A DNA stretch of 64,000 nucleotides from Saccharomyces mikatae IFO 1815 (GCF_947241705.1 NC_079263.1:478524-542523), one strand, 5' to 3'. Shown: positions 22,909 to 35,000, numbered from the stretch's first letter. Numbers and translations are program-made. Notes: a model not told the origin generated them from the letters alone.

Positions 22909-24786
22909 ATGAGCTTTTCCACTATAAATAGCAACGTTAACAAAACTGCTGGTGATAATAATAATAATAATACAACCGAGAATAGTTCGACTACAGATCT
23001 TTTAGGAATGGATCTGTTGCAGAACGGATCTCGACTGATGAGCACAATACAGCCAAATAATTCTTCTGACATGGTGCACATGAACAATAAGACTAATGAT
23101 GCTCCACCATCAGGAGCAAACGTCAATAGCGGTAGTACCAATCCAGGTTCAAAGGCACCCGCAAATGAATTTGTTAGGAAGCTTTTCCGGATACTGGAAA
23201 ACAACGAGTATCCTGACATCGTAACTTGGACTGAGAATGGCAAAAGCTTTGTCGTTTTGGACACAGGAAAGTTCACTACGCATATATTGCCCAATCATTT
23301 CAAGCATTCAAATTTTGCTTCCTTTGTGAGGCAATTAAATAAGTACGACTTCCACAAAGTTAAGAGGAGCCCTGAAGAAAGACAAAAATGTAAGTATGGA
23401 GAACAAAGTTGGGAATTCCAGCATCCAGAATTTAGAGTCCACTACGGAAAAGGTCTAGATAACATCAAGAGGAAAATTCCGGCACAAAGGAAAGTACTGT
23501 TGGACGAGTCGCAAAAGGCTCTTTTGCATTTCAATAGTGAAGGTGCCAATCCAAACAACCTCTCAGGATCCCTCTTGAATGAATCAACCACAGAACTTTT
23601 ATTAAGCAATACGGTAAGTAAAGACGCCTTTGGAAATTTAAGAAGGCGAGTAGACAAGCTGCAAAAGGAGCTGGATATGTCCAAAATGGAGAGTTATGCC
23701 ACTAAGGTAGAGTTACAGAAATTGAATTCGAAATATAATACAGTTATTGAAAGCTTAATAACATTCAAAACAATAAACGAAAATTTGCTCAACAACTTCA
23801 ATACTTTATGTTCCACTCTGGCAAATAACGGTATTGAAGTTCCAATATTTGGTGACAATGGAAATCAAAATTCAGCTGGTAATGCTAATAATCGAATGAG
23901 TACCGCAGCCATTCACAGTAATAACAATACCAACAATGCGTCTCCAGCCGCATCTACAGTGTCGTTACAACTTCCCAATTTGCCTGATGAGAATAGTTTA
24001 ACACCAAATGCTCAAGGAACCACAGTCACACTACGAAAAGGTTTCCATGTACTATTGGTAGAAGATGATGCTGTGTCTATACAACTATGCTCAAAATTCT
24101 TACGCAAATATGGCTGCACTGTTCAAGTTGTTACTGATGGTCTTTCAGCTATTTCAACGCTAGAAAAATTCAGGTATGATTTGGTTTTAATGGACATTGT
24201 CATGCCTAATCTAGATGGTGCTACAGCAACATCTATTGTCAGAAGTTTTGATAACGAAACACCTATCATCGCTATGACCGGTAACATTATGAATCAAGAT
24301 TTGATTACATATTTACAGCATGGTATGAACGATATATTGGCCAAGCCATTCACGAGGGATGATTTACATTCGATTTTAATACGTTACCTGAAGGACCGTA
24401 TTCCTTTATGTGAGCAGCAATTACCACCTCGTAATTCTTCACCCCAAACACATTCTAACCCGAACACTGCCAATTCGAATCCTAACACAATAAATGAACA
24501 GTCATTAGCTATGTTACCACAAGAAAATTCGTCAACTACAACTCCTGTTACTCCAGGTGCTTCTATATCATCTGCGCAGCACGTTCAACAAGGTCAACAA
24601 GAACAGCAACACCAGCTTTTCCATGCTCAACAGCACCAGCAACAACATCAAAATTCGGTTGCTAATGCTAGACCAGACGTACCCATCCCGAACTTAGAAC
24701 ATGAAATCAACACTGTGCCACATTCATCCATGGGCTCTACCCCACAGTTACCACAACCTACACTACAAGAAAACCAACTATCGTAA
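22909..24786 (+). CDS. SKN7: Skn7, response regulator transcription factor
   Basis: 625 residues (622 in S. cerevisiae). An HSF-type DNA-binding domain spans about 84-190 (FVRKLFRILENNEYPDIV... FASFVRQLNKYDFHKVKR). A coiled coil lies at about 240-300, and a receiver domain at about 378-500 has the acidic pair (LLVEDD) and the phospho-acceptor Asp at codon 429 in LVLMDIVMPN (D427 in S. cerevisiae). The C-terminus is Gln/His-rich. Skn7 receives phosphate from Sln1-Ypd1 for wall and osmotic signalling and acts with Yap1 in the oxidative stress response without phosphorylation. Confidence 0.97.
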   Translation: MSFSTINSNVNKTAGDNNNNNTTENSSTTDLLGMDLLQNGSRLMSTIQPNNSSDMVHMNNKTNDAPPSGANVNSGSTNPGSKAPANEFVRKLFRILENNEYPDIVTWTENGKSFVVLDTGKFTTHILPNHFKHSNFASFVRQLNKYDFHKVKRSPEERQKCKYGEQSWEFQHPEFRVHYGKGLDNIKRKIPAQRKVLLDESQKALLHFNSEGANPNNLSGSLLNESTTELLLSNTVSKDAFGNLRRRVDKLQKELDMSKMESYATKVELQKLNSKYNTVIESLITFKTINENLLNNFNTLCSTLANNGIEVPIFGDNGNQNSAGNANNRMSTAAIHSNNNTNNASPAASTVSLQLPNLPDENSLTPNAQGTTVTLRKGFHVLLVEDDAVSIQLCSKFLRKYGCTVQVVTDGLSAISTLEKFRYDLVLMDIVMPNLDGATATSIVRSFDNETPIIAMTGNIMNQDLITYLQHGMNDILAKPFTRDDLHSILIRYLKDRIPLCEQQLPPRNSSPQTHSNPNTANSNPNTINEQSLAMLPQENSSTTTPVTPGASISSAQHVQQGQQEQQHQLFHAQQHQQQHQNSVANARPDVPIPNLEHEINTVPHSSMGSTPQLPQPTLQENQLS

Positions 24787-25118
24787 TTACCGGTAAATGG
24801 GCCTACGCGTATAAATTAACGGAGAAAAATCACACTATTAGCCATTATTGAAGTTCTTTATTTTTTTATGTGACCGTCTAGGATTATCATTTTCCTTTGA
24901 TTCAATGTTTTATTTTGTTATTCTCTTCTGCTATTCTTAGCTGTCTATACCAAATCTTTGAATTTCATTTTTATCTGCTACTTGAAATTCACTATCGTTT
25001 CTTTTCCTTGTTTTCTTATATTTAATATTAATGTATATACATATCACGAAAAAACAATAACAAACAACAACAACAACAACAACAACAATTAAAGTGATTC
25101 TATTTATACGTTTCTCTC
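24787..25118. other. Convergent intergenic SKN7 / SET5 with (CAA)n
   Basis: 332 bp AT-rich 3' region. A (CAA)n run lies at about 25064-25088, immediately before the SET5 stop. No gene. Confidence 0.7.
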
Positions 25119-26699
25119 TCATCTTTCGTCCACTGCAACTGAAACGTTTGAGTCAAACCTAACTGAGGTTTTTCTTACATTACCTTGAGTATCAACTGTT
25201 TCTGGTATGTCCAATTCAAATTCTTTTCCGTTTTTTAGTATTTCCTTTAAGTCTGGTTGAGCCCCTCTCATAGAAGATTTTCGGTTACCTGACGATTTCT
25301 TAGTGCCGCCTTCACCGCTGTCGTTAGAATCAACTTCCTGCACGGCTAAATTAGTATCTGCACTCTGTTTTTCCAAATTTGGAATTCTTTCGAAAGTAGA
25401 CAGCTCATTTTGACAGCGGTCGCACTGACATAGAAACCCCCAGTTAACTCTCAGTTCTCTACGTCTCAACCTTACGCCATGTAAAGGATTAACGTACGTA
25501 ATACGTATTTGGTCACCTTTTTTTATTGGCTTTCTTGCATGTAACTTCAATTCCTCATGCTCCTCTACCTGCTCGATATAAGCATTCGGTTCACAATCAT
25601 GGTTTATAAAAGAGATCCAACGGTATATTTGCCCATTATATTGATTGATATTGAACGTTCCGATCATGGTTAAGAACTTTTCCAAGTCTATTTCTTCAGA
25701 AGCTTTTGGAAACGCTCCACAAAATAACTCATAACACTTCTTCCAAACAATCTCGTCATCAATATTCTTCTCAATGCCATTTTCAGTGCCATTATTGGAT
25801 CCGTCTTCCGTATGTACAGTCGTACCATTCATTAAATTAAACGTACTACCAATACCACTAGCGTCTCTTAATTTTATTCTTACCCTTTGTGAAACACTTG
25901 CTAACTGATCCCATCGCTCTTTGACTTCGCCTGTGGTATCTAAAAGCATGGATCCATATATAAGGCCAATGGAGAAGGCAGCAGTGAAACAGTACTTTTC
26001 ACAGTAGTTGACAAATCTTTTCCAATTACCAGCATGAAGGATATCAATTCTATTTGATCTCCATGAATGGTATAACAGCTCATGCAAAGATGCGTGTGCT
26101 TTTTTGCATTTTTCACTGCACCAAATTGCCTTGCAGACTTCACAATCCAAATAATGAACCATAATTTTGTGCTGTGTCAAATCATACAGCGCTTTACCGC
26201 ATCGAGCACATGCCTTCCCATTAGAAATGAAAAAAAGCTTATCCAATGGTGGGACATACACAATAGGTTTATTTTCTTTTATGATGATTTGGCCCTTGGA
26301 AAAATCCTTCTCGGCGAAAAGGCCCCTTCCTTGCTCGCTATCAATAAATTGTATTCTAACTTTGGCATTAGCATCTAGGGTTTCAGGAAAATGAATATTG
26401 CCCTTATATAGCGACACTGTCTCCAGGTCAGTGTCGTAAAGATGATGCTGGTTCAAAATTTTCCGGAAACGAGAAGTGCTTAGTTTCCACGTTTGATTTC
26501 TCTCTTCAATCCTGTCATAAAGGTGCTGAATCGTAGCATCTTCTGTCCCAGGCTCTTCCTTCCACAATAGAACTACGTCATCACAAACCTCTTCCTCGGT
26601 GGGAGTTACTTCTCGAGAACTAAAGCCATTTTTCGTGCCCTCTTGCACCGCACCTTGATCGCTATCGTTTAGGGTCCCTATCTTGATAGTCAATGCCAT
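25119..26699 (-). CDS. SET5: Set5, histone H4 methyltransferase (SET-MYND type)
   Basis: 526 residues from the ATG at 26699, the S. cerevisiae length. A 12-codon in-frame extension upstream is not used. The split SET domain begins near [14 protein letters not shown] and ends with the catalytic core [15 protein letters not shown] and the post-SET cysteines ([14 protein letters not shown]). Between them is a zinc-binding MYND-like insert ([10 protein letters not shown]... [17 protein letters not shown]). Set5 monomethylates H4 Lys5, Lys8 and Lys12. The C-terminal basic/acidic tail is the most variable part. Confidence 0.95.
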   Translation of the reverse strand: MALTIKIGTLNDSDQGAVQEGTKNGFSSREVTPTEEEVCDDVVLLWKEEPGTEDATIQHLYDRIEERNQTWKLSTSRFRKILNQHHLYDTDLETVSLYKGNIHFPETLDANAKVRIQFIDSEQGRGLFAEKDFSKGQIIIKENKPIVYVPPLDKLFFISNGKACARCGKALYDLTQHKIMVHYLDCEVCKAIWCSEKCKKAHASLHELLYHSWRSNRIDILHAGNWKRFVNYCEKYCFTAAFSIGLIYGSMLLDTTGEVKERWDQLASVSQRVRIKLRDASGIGSTFNLMNGTTVHTEDGSNNGTENGIEKNIDDEIVWKKCYELFCGAFPKASEEIDLEKFLTMIGTFNINQYNGQIYRWISFINHDCEPNAYIEQVEEHEELKLHARKPIKKGDQIRITYVNPLHGVRLRRRELRVNWGFLCQCDRCQNELSTFERIPNLEKQSADTNLAVQEVDSNDSGEGGTKKSSGNRKSSMRGAQPDLKEILKNGKEFELDIPETVDTQGNVRKTSVRFDSNVSVAVDER

Positions 26700-27474
26700 T
26701 TTTCTGTCACTTCTAGTTGATTCGTATCGGTGCACGCTTGGCTATTTACTTTATTTACCTTCTATTGTTTTAATGACAAGTTCCCCATGATTATGATATC
26801 AAAAAAAGAAAGAACGAAAAATAATACGAAAAGAAAAAGAAAATTATGAAATCAAGTGAAAAAATCAACGAAAAGAAGAGGATTCAGTAACAAAAATATG
26901 CCAATATCATCACTATTTAGCAAACGAACACCCGTTTAGGCAAGACAAGAGATGCTGCAAAAAGAAATTCAAAAAGCTCTCCACTCACGAGTAAATCTCT
27001 TGATAACTCACGTGGGGAGGCTACAAACTTTAAATACCATATCGAGGACATGAAAGAGTGTACCTATTCACTACAGACAAAGATTTGTTTCACTACGATT
27101 CAAATAAGTAAACCGGTCTTCTAGAGGAGTAAACCGAAGTAAAAATACCTACCGAAAAGATGATAAAATTACTTGGAAAGCCAAAACCTTGAACCAGTAG
27201 TTTCTGTTAATTGATTGTTAGTCACCGCTATGGGCTGTATTCAATTTAGATATTTCAAATATGAACCGCATGGTATGTTTTCTCACCTAAACCGTAAAGC
27301 TTACAGGTTGTGTTGGATAGCTACTGCGTCAATTGTATACAGGACGAATGAATTTTTACAGGGGTGAGTCCGAAGTAATTTTTTCTTGGCAGATTGCGTA
27401 GACCTGCCGTTATTGCTCATCCATTAGCTTTTAGTTAGTCTTGGAGGTTTTATTGTTGTGTATTTACTTCTATT

Positions 27475-27621
27475 ATGAGTCAAATTTTTCCTATTATGGT
27501 GGCCGGTACCGGCGTTTTGGCTTTGAAGAAAAAAACCCATTTGAAAAAAAATGGCACTATAAAGAAAGCTAGTGACAACGATTCCATACCCTCGCAAGTA
27601 TACCCTCTATTTGGAAGATAA
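27475..27621 (+). CDS. Unrecognised 48-codon small ORF just upstream of BAT1
   Basis: ATG at 27475, TAA at 27619-27621, ending 28 bp before the BAT1 start. The predicted peptide has a hydrophobic stretch (IFPIMVAGTGVLAL) followed by a Lys-rich segment, as in tiny membrane proteins. It overlaps the Leu3 site of the BAT1 promoter, so it may be a chance frame. If the BAT1 transcript starts upstream it could act as a uORF. I do not recognise a homologue. Confidence 0.25.
   Translation: MSQIFPIMVAGTGVLALKKKTHLKKNGTIKKASDNDSIPSQVYPLFGR
27503..27512. promoter_or_regulatory. Leu3 binding site (CCGGTACCGG)
   Basis: Perfect palindromic Leu3 consensus CCGG-N2-CCGG, 138 bp upstream of BAT1. Leu3 regulates branched-chain amino-acid genes including BAT1, with alpha-isopropylmalate as co-activator. 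Confidence 0.8.
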
Positions 27622-27649
27622 GCTAGTCAAGAGTTTAACATACTGAAAC

Positions 27650-28831
27650 ATGTTACAAAGACACTCCTTAAGACTGGGGAAATTCTCCATCAGAACGCTT
27701 GCCACTGGTGCTCCACTAGATGCATCCAAATTGAGAATCACCAAGAATCCAAATCCATCCAAGCCAAGACCAAATGAAGAGTTAGTGTTTGGCCAAACCT
27801 TCACAGATCACATGTTGACCATCCCATGGTCTGCCAAAGAAGGTTGGGGAGCTCCACACATCAAACCTTATGGAAATTTGTCTCTCGACCCATCTGCTTG
27901 TGTGTTCCATTATGCATTTGAGTTATTTGAAGGTTTAAAAGCATACAGAACTCCTCAAAATACCATTACTATGTTCCGTCCTGACAAGAACATGACTCGT
28001 ATGAACAAGTCTGCTGCTAGAATTTGTTTACCAACCTTCGAATCCGAAGAATTAATCAAGCTTACAGGAAAATTGATTGAACAGGATAAGCATTTGGTTC
28101 CACAAGGAAACGGTTACTCGTTATACATTAGACCAACGATGATTGGTACGTCCAAAGGTTTAGGTGTCGGTACTCCTTCCGAGGCTCTTCTTTACGTCAT
28201 TACTTCTCCAGTGGGTCCTTACTACAAGACTGGTTTCAAAGCTGTACGTCTTGAAGCAACAGACTATGCTACAAGAGCTTGGCCAGGTGGTGTTGGTGAC
28301 AAAAAGTTAGGTGCTAACTATGCCCCATGCATTTTGCCTCAATTGCAAGCTGCTGAAAGAGGCTACCAACAAAATCTGTGGTTGTTCGGCCCAGAAAAGA
28401 ACATTACCGAGGTCGGTACCATGAATGTGTTCTTTGTATTCCTCAACAAAGTAACCGGAAAGAAAGAATTGGTTACTGCTCCTTTGGATGGTACTATCTT
28501 AGAAGGTGTTACCAGAGATTCCGTCTTGACTTTGGCTCGTGATAAGCTAGACCCTCAAGAATGGGACATCAACGAACGTTATTACACCATTACTGAGGTT
28601 GCTACAAGAGCTCAACAAGGTGAACTATTGGAAGCTTTTGGTTCTGGTACTGCTGCTGTCGTTTCGCCCATCAAGGAAATTGGTTGGAACAACAAAGATA
28701 TCCATGTTCCATTATTACCTGGTGAACAATGTGGTGCATTGACCAAACAAGTCGCGCAATGGATTGCGGATATCCAATACGGTAGAACCAAGTATGACAA
28801 CTGGTCAAGAACTGTTGCTGACTTGAATTAA
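27650..28831 (+). CDS. BAT1: Bat1, mitochondrial branched-chain amino-acid aminotransferase
   Basis: 393 residues, the S. cerevisiae length. The first about 16 residues are a basic presequence (MLQRHSLRLGKFSIRT). It is a fold-type IV PLP enzyme interconverting Leu/Ile/Val and their 2-oxoacids in the mitochondrial matrix. The PLP lysine is in KKLGANYAP (about residue 220), and the substrate motifs FEGLKAYR and GSGTAAVVSPI are present. The gene is highly conserved relative to S288C, unlike neighbouring NVJ1 or CRG1. Confidence 0.97.
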   Translation: MLQRHSLRLGKFSIRTLATGAPLDASKLRITKNPNPSKPRPNEELVFGQTFTDHMLTIPWSAKEGWGAPHIKPYGNLSLDPSACVFHYAFELFEGLKAYRTPQNTITMFRPDKNMTRMNKSAARICLPTFESEELIKLTGKLIEQDKHLVPQGNGYSLYIRPTMIGTSKGLGVGTPSEALLYVITSPVGPYYKTGFKAVRLEATDYATRAWPGGVGDKKLGANYAPCILPQLQAAERGYQQNLWLFGPEKNITEVGTMNVFFVFLNKVTGKKELVTAPLDGTILEGVTRDSVLTLARDKLDPQEWDINERYYTITEVATRAQQGELLEAFGSGTAAVVSPIKEIGWNNKDIHVPLLPGEQCGALTKQVAQWIADIQYGRTKYDNWSRTVADLN

Positions 28832-29828
28832 TGATAAAAACAATTAAACACCTAAAAAAAAGACAATTTTTTCCAAGATGTGTTTTCTCTCTCAACGTAT
28901 ACATATAGATACATACTTTACAATTCCTATTAGATTTATTTATTATTTTTATGAAACATTAAATTATCGAAGAAACTTTGTTCTTGGAAATCTGTCTTGA
29001 CAATGAATATAAACTCGTACTGATAAGGTACTGGTCAAGCATGGCAGCTCACCCGTAAAAACACTTCTTCAATAATAACAACACAATTGGCTTAGATATT
29101 ACATCACTCCTCATATATAAGAGCCAAGCAGGCTCTAACTAACTGGTGCAGGACAAAGTGATACTTAATTGCAGTGTTTTGGTCTTCGTGACTGACATGA
29201 TTATTCTCAAGAAAGGATGGAAACTCCTTAAATTTATTTTCACGATCGATATTGTGCATGTTGGGAGGCCCTTTTGTATCATTATCCTGCTTATTTTATA
29301 TCACATGAATTGGTTCAATTAGGGGCCTTTTTTTGCATATTTAATTTGGGCATTGTTAACTATCTGAATATACGTACATGTCGATCTACTAGAGGAAAAC
29401 ACTGTAGTTCTCGTCCTAAAATAGCACGAAAGAATGCTTTATCTTTTGGAGGTGGCTCCAGGGTTTATTTGAAGATTGATCAATATATTTCCTAGAGAGA
29501 AGAAAAAAGCGACGCAAAGTAACTAAAAGGGTTACTTATTGCGATTATAAGTTCTTAGAAGTGTAAAAATTCTCGTGTAGATTAAATGTGATGGGGTCAA
29601 TTTTTTATCACAGTCAGCTAGTAGCCCAGAAATGTAGGGAGAATTTCTACTTGCCCCGTCCCTATTCAAGAAATTTTCATTAGATTTAATTTTATCAGTC
29701 TATATTTAGCAGCCAACTTAGCGTCCTAAGGATCGCACAGAAGAGAAACATCTTAAAAGAGCAAGCAACTTTTTTTTACTCTGGCTTTATCTTAAAGGCC
29801 GGCCTCATGCAAAGGAAATCAATTTAGA
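28832..29828. other. Intergenic BAT1-CRG1
   Basis: 997 bp, AT-rich. Nothing recognised; a 73-codon frame at 29274-29495 has no gene-like features. Confidence 0.6.
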
Positions 29829-30707
29829 ATGCCCAAGACAAGTTATTTAGACAAAAATTTCGAATCATCGCATTACAATGATGTGCGTCCCTCTTATCCC
29901 CTATCTTTAGTCAATGAAATCATGAAATTTCATGAAGGTCCGTGCAAAAGTTTGGTAGATATTGGATGTGGTACAGGAAAAGCAACTTTCCTCTTCGAAC
30001 CATATTTCGAGGAAGTCACTGGCGTTGACCCCTCTTCTGCCATGCTCTTCATTGCTGAGAAGGTAAAAAATGAACTTAAATTGAGCAACAAGATCAAATT
30101 TATTAATTCTGCTGCAGAAGACTTATCCAGTATTCAGCCAGAAACTGTGGATATGGTTATCAGTGCGGAAGCTATTCACTGGTGTAATCTCGAGCAGCTA
30201 TTCCACCAAGTTTCCTCCATATTACGAAGTGATGGGACTTTTGCATTTTGGTTTTATATTCAGCCGGAATTTGTGGACGTTGGTCCAGAAGCCTTAGACG
30301 TATACTACAAATATGGATGGAGCAAAAATTACATGGGTAGGTACCTGGACGACAACCAACGGGAAGTCTTGTTAAATTACGGTGGTAAAAAACTACGTTC
30401 TTTATTATCAGACCAATTCAAGGATATTGAGGTAACAATTTACAGTCCTTCAGATACTAAGGCATCAACAGTATCTGCTGAAAAAAATCAGTTCCTTTGG
30501 CAAACAACTATCACCTTGAATCAATTCAAAGAGTTTGTGAAAAGTTGGAGCTTATACTCTTCTTGGACAAAAGATAATCCACATGAGCCGGATATTGCGG
30601 ATACATTCGTTAATGAGTTGAAGGAGGTTTGTCATTGTGAGAACTTGGATGTTCCTTTGAAAGTAGAGTGGTCGACGTTTTATTACTTATGTAGGAAAAG
30701 AGAATAG
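29829..30707 (+). CDS. CRG1: Crg1, S-adenosylmethionine-dependent methyltransferase
   Basis: 292 residues (291 in S. cerevisiae). A class I methyltransferase with motif I VDIGCGTGKATF (about 44-55), the acidic post-I residue (EEVTGVDPS) and motif IV-like VDMVISAEAIHW. Crg1 methylates the terpenoid cantharidin and gives resistance to it. The protein is clearly more diverged from S288C than its neighbours. Confidence 0.92.
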   Translation: MPKTSYLDKNFESSHYNDVRPSYPLSLVNEIMKFHEGPCKSLVDIGCGTGKATFLFEPYFEEVTGVDPSSAMLFIAEKVKNELKLSNKIKFINSAAEDLSSIQPETVDMVISAEAIHWCNLEQLFHQVSSILRSDGTFAFWFYIQPEFVDVGPEALDVYYKYGWSKNYMGRYLDDNQREVLLNYGGKKLRSLLSDQFKDIEVTIYSPSDTKASTVSAEKNQFLWQTTITLNQFKEFVKSWSLYSSWTKDNPHEPDIADTFVNELKEVCHCENLDVPLKVEWSTFYYLCRKRE

Positions 30708-30975
30708 ATTATCTAAACATAAAAAAATTATTCGTTTTCAATTTTGGACGACCAAAAAAGGATATTGTTTTATGTAAAGCAATACATCAACTGGTCTTTA
30801 TTGAAGTTTAAAGGAAATTGCTGATTCAAGCAGCAAAGAAGTGACTGAGACAATTTCTGTATCACTACTATCGATTGTCCATTTGAAATTCTTTTCAGAC
30901 AATGCCACCTCATAAAGTGCTTTATTTACAGACAAACAAGGCGAGATTATAAATATAGACATTCTGAATTTATAT

Positions 30976-32001
30976 CTATATCTCAAAACGATACTGAGTC
31001 TTAGAAGTATATACTTCACCACGTTTTAAAAGAACGCAACCTCTCCATTCATCACGGTTGATCGCATCAACATATCTACCTTGTTCAACTGCAAACCCAG
31101 CCCTTGGCGTGAAATTGCCACACAGATTGTCACCTGTGTAAAATAGAACAGTTGGTTCTGTTGTTGAAACTTCCAAAGAGAGGTGTGATTCAGGATGATA
31201 AGCCTTAAAAACTGGGACCAACTTGTTTACGCTCACTGAGTCTGTGACCTTCAAATCTTTGTTTGTATCAATAAGGAAACCATAGTCATAATTTGGCCCA
31301 TCATCCCGCAGAATGGTGGGTTTGGGAGAGTCAAAAGTAGCGATATCTCTTTTAATGATTTTGCCAGTAGGGATTAGTGCTCCTTCACTGACTTCTAATG
31401 ATTTATCAGAGCAAAGTCTAACCTCTGTTCCTCTAATAGATTTTTCATCCTTAGATTTGTTCAAATTAAAGTACGTGTGATTCGTCATGTTGATAGGAGT
31501 AGCCTCTCCATTAACCAATTTTGCCTCATATTCCATGTCCAGAGTCATGTGGGCGACATTCAATGTGTACTTTAGCGTAACTGCTAGATCACCTGGAAAT
31601 TCATTAGGTAACGTGTGGTCATCCAACAACGAGAACTTAACAATGTAAACGTCCTCGAGAGGATTTTCAACCGGAGATGCCTTATATTTCTTGAGGTGAA
31701 AAGAGCTGATACTACTATGATTCGTGTTTCCACAATTGTTCACGGTCAATTGATGAGGACCATCTTCCAAATCAAAGGTACCTTTGAAAATACGATTAGC
31801 ATAACGACCAACAGTAGCACCAATGTAATTGTCCCCATCCGAAATGTAGTCTTGTATTTTCGGATACCCTAGAACAATTGATTGATTATTTACTTTTAAG
31901 TCAAGCAAAGTAGCACCAAGCTCTGAAATTGTTGCATGAAACCTTTTCTCATCACCAATTGTGATGACTGCGTATTTGTCGCCGGTATTGTCTTTCGTCA
32001 T
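30976..32001 (-). CDS. YHR210C: YHR210C, aldose 1-epimerase (galactose mutarotase) family
   Basis: 341 residues, the S. cerevisiae length. It resembles the mutarotase half of Gal10: [13 protein letters not shown] near the N-terminus, TNHTYFNL with a catalytic-type His in the middle, and a conserved C-terminal [12 protein letters not shown] containing the base Glu. The role in S. cerevisiae is not established. It marks the boundary between conserved chromosome arm and subtelomere. Confidence 0.92.
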   Translation of the reverse strand: MTKDNTGDKYAVITIGDEKRFHATISELGATLLDLKVNNQSIVLGYPKIQDYISDGDNYIGATVGRYANRIFKGTFDLEDGPHQLTVNNCGNTNHSSISSFHLKKYKASPVENPLEDVYIVKFSLLDDHTLPNEFPGDLAVTLKYTLNVAHMTLDMEYEAKLVNGEATPINMTNHTYFNLNKSKDEKSIRGTEVRLCSDKSLEVSEGALIPTGKIIKRDIATFDSPKPTILRDDGPNYDYGFLIDTNKDLKVTDSVSVNKLVPVFKAYHPESHLSLEVSTTEPTVLFYTGDNLCGNFTPRAGFAVEQGRYVDAINRDEWRGCVLLKRGEVYTSKTQYRFEI

Positions 32002-35000
32002 TATCGTTTATCGTGTTTTTTAATTGTATACACTCTTGCTAGTTGTAAAACATCGCCAATTTGGGTCGAGAAATTTCCCAATATGTTCGCATTTATATCT
32101 TAAAGCATCTGATATGGAGCTGTATGAATATTTAAACCGGGGAGGAATTTCCTACATAAGATCACGCTAGTACCTAATTGCCAGAGAAACATCCCGACTG
32201 CGAGGTCATAGCACCTCTGCAGCTTATTTGACCTTCACGCGATTTCAGTGCCCGAGAATTTCCCCGTGGCGGAATTTTATGCGAGAATTTTTCCGCATTA
32301 GAGAAATGTGCCATATTCTACTCGCAGCACAATTCTGCCCTTCCCCCGCCTCCAGATGCATTTATCCGCTATAAAAACGTCGATCGTATAAATACACATG
32401 TGTCGGAAGATCTATTTCAAGAATCTCACCACGCGTATGAAGCACCAGGCTGCTTCATGACCTCTGTCCTTACCCACTTAATTTAGATTATACAGACCTT
32501 GTTGTATTAATGCGCGATTTCCGCGTACCAACTACAATGGGATGCTGCCCACATAAACGCGAATTGCGAAAACTGTGTAAAAACTCTCTGTAAGCGCGTA
32601 TGAGTACCTTCATCGCAACTAGTATTTTTAAACTTTATGACTTTATTAAAGGCAGTGGCCTATTGGTGGACCATGCCTTTCATACTTTTTAATTATTAGC
32701 AAACAACCATGAAACTTTGCATGATTATATTCAAACAATACAGCAGCAGCAGCTATTCGTTTCAACAATATTTGCAAGTAGGGTAAAAAACAAACGTTAT
32801 AACATTTTTCTCAAAGAAAGTAGTACGAGCAGATTACTACACCTAATTTGTGCGTTCGGTTCAAATGTAATTCTGTCATCATGTTATCGCGTGAAATAAT
32901 CGTCTCCATGGATTTCAAAGGAATATCGAGAACCCACAAAATAACAGTAATGAGAGCTCTGCTTTACGATATTCATAGTTTCATAAGGATCACCCGCAAG
33001 TATGATATGCTGATATGATCTTCACTCAAGTATAAGGAAAAAAGTATTTCGAGGAAAAAGAACATTTTGTGCGCGGGAGGTCGATCATGTAGTGAAACAA
33101 TCCGCTTGAAAACGTATGATTTTCGTCCAAATTCATAATCACTCTAGGTACTTGTCTAAAATATAACTCGACGAATTATTAAAATGTGATCTGCACCGAA
33201 TTCTCTAAGTGCGTATCCCCTTTCTTATGCAGTGCACACTCTTTGAATATCTTGCAGAAGTCAACTAAAGATTGGATATATAGTTATTTCCTTCTGAAAC
33301 CACATTTTAATGAAGAGTGAGCGTCACAAAATTAATAGTCAAAGTGGAAACCTAGAATCTGATAATTCCGATGGTTCAACAAAAGGACTAAGAAAATAGC
33401 GAAAAGAAAGCTTAGCAATAACGTATTGCTCAAAAATGAGCGAGATTTATACTGTGGGGCCTGGCAATGATGTATTTCAATTGAAGTTATATCCAGACTC
33501 ATCAATATTCACTGCGGGAGCAGTTCACAGTCAACGCAGATGTGTGAGAGACATATACTCTGTTTGATGTGCTTGCACGGATCCATCTAAAAGAGTTATT
33601 CTTAGCTAGAACAGCAGAAGCGTAAATACTTTCTTTAACTGAGATTGTAGAAGATTTATAAGCAACCCGATATTTGCTCGCTCTTAGCTCCGTCAAATGA
33701 AGATTAGTACAATCCCATCTAATCCTATCAAAACATCAGCATATTATTTATTACTCGTCAGTAGTGCTAGTTGCATGTAGCACAATCTGAAAATTCAAAA
33801 TATAACTTTAAAGATATCTCTTGCTTGTTGAATCATCATGCAAAATAGGGCTGTGAACTCATTATCGCCATATAAAAGAGGAAACTCATGAATGGGCTAT
33901 TGTTCAAATTAAACATTTAAGATAGAAAAATTATTAGGAAAATTGTGATGATTCCGACAAATCTATTCCATGAAATTGTATAACAGGCAGACAATATTGG
34001 AATAAGTCTTCTGTTGCAAGAGCTAACATCCAAACATCATTGTCAAGTCTTGCCAAAACATCAGGGGATCGCGAGGTCAATTATAAATCTTCCTCATAAG
34101 GAGTGCTGAGCAACCGAATACAAACATCACTATGATCAAATATTTTGATGCTAAAATATAGGCAACCTCACGCCATGTCATATATAGTAAAAAGAACGTA
34201 GGTGGGAGCACTCCAAACAAGCTTTTTTGCAGGATACTCTTCCTAGTTGGTCTATGGCTACAGATAAGAGCCAATAACTTTGGAAATGCAAAGAGAATTA
34301 CAGTATAAGCGGTGAAATGTTGCAGAAGTTTATTAACCAGTATGATTTTCATTTTGAAAAGTAGAGGCATAGAGCCCACCAAGTTGCCCTGTTGTGGAAG
34401 GGATCTTCAAGTCGATTTGCAGCAATCGGGTCACTTTCCTACGGCTTGTTCTGGCGTTATTATTGCCCCCCTCAAATGATCCCCTTACAACCGAAACCTT
34501 CTTTTGCAGGAAAAACCTTATTTGGCATTAGTTATGAAAAATTCTCTTGTTTCCCGCAGATTTTCATGCAGGATCAAACTTCTGGATTCTCACGAGATTT
34601 TTTCACGCTACGTTTTTCTTCCTTTTCCCTCGAACGTTCCGATTAAGATGTAATATGTCATTTTCGCCACAAAAAAATAACCCACTTGCTGTCAAGCAAA
34701 ATAAAACATACTCCTTTCTAGGTCATATAAATTATTTCCATCGTTATCAAGCTTGGCACTTCAACGCATCCTTGCATTTTATTCGTGGCTTCCTAAAAAA
34801 TAATAATTCAGCCTGATTTAGGGATGCATGAAAATGTAAAAGATGATGTCGTAGGTCGCTTTTAGCAGAACTCAAAGCGCGTCTAATATTGTACTTCACA
34901 AATAAACATTTTAATTTTTTATTTTGTTTTGCGTTCGTTGAGTCCTGGAAGGAACCAGAAGGAACGTTTGCAAATAATTGTTGGGGAGAATGGGATGGAG

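Larger units (their letters stand above)
26700..27649. other. Divergent intergenic SET5 / BAT1
   Basis: 950 bp holding the BAT1 promoter. A CACGTGGGG E-box lies at 27009-27017 (Cbf1/Pho4 type) and a palindromic Leu3 site at 27503-27512. A 48-codon open frame (27475-27621) covers the Leu3 site. Confidence 0.65.

Noticed and set aside
32437-32458. Inverted repeat as a terminator or small RNA
   Set aside because: 8-bp stem alone, no T-run or other RNA-gene signals; kept only as part of a regulatory-cluster observation.
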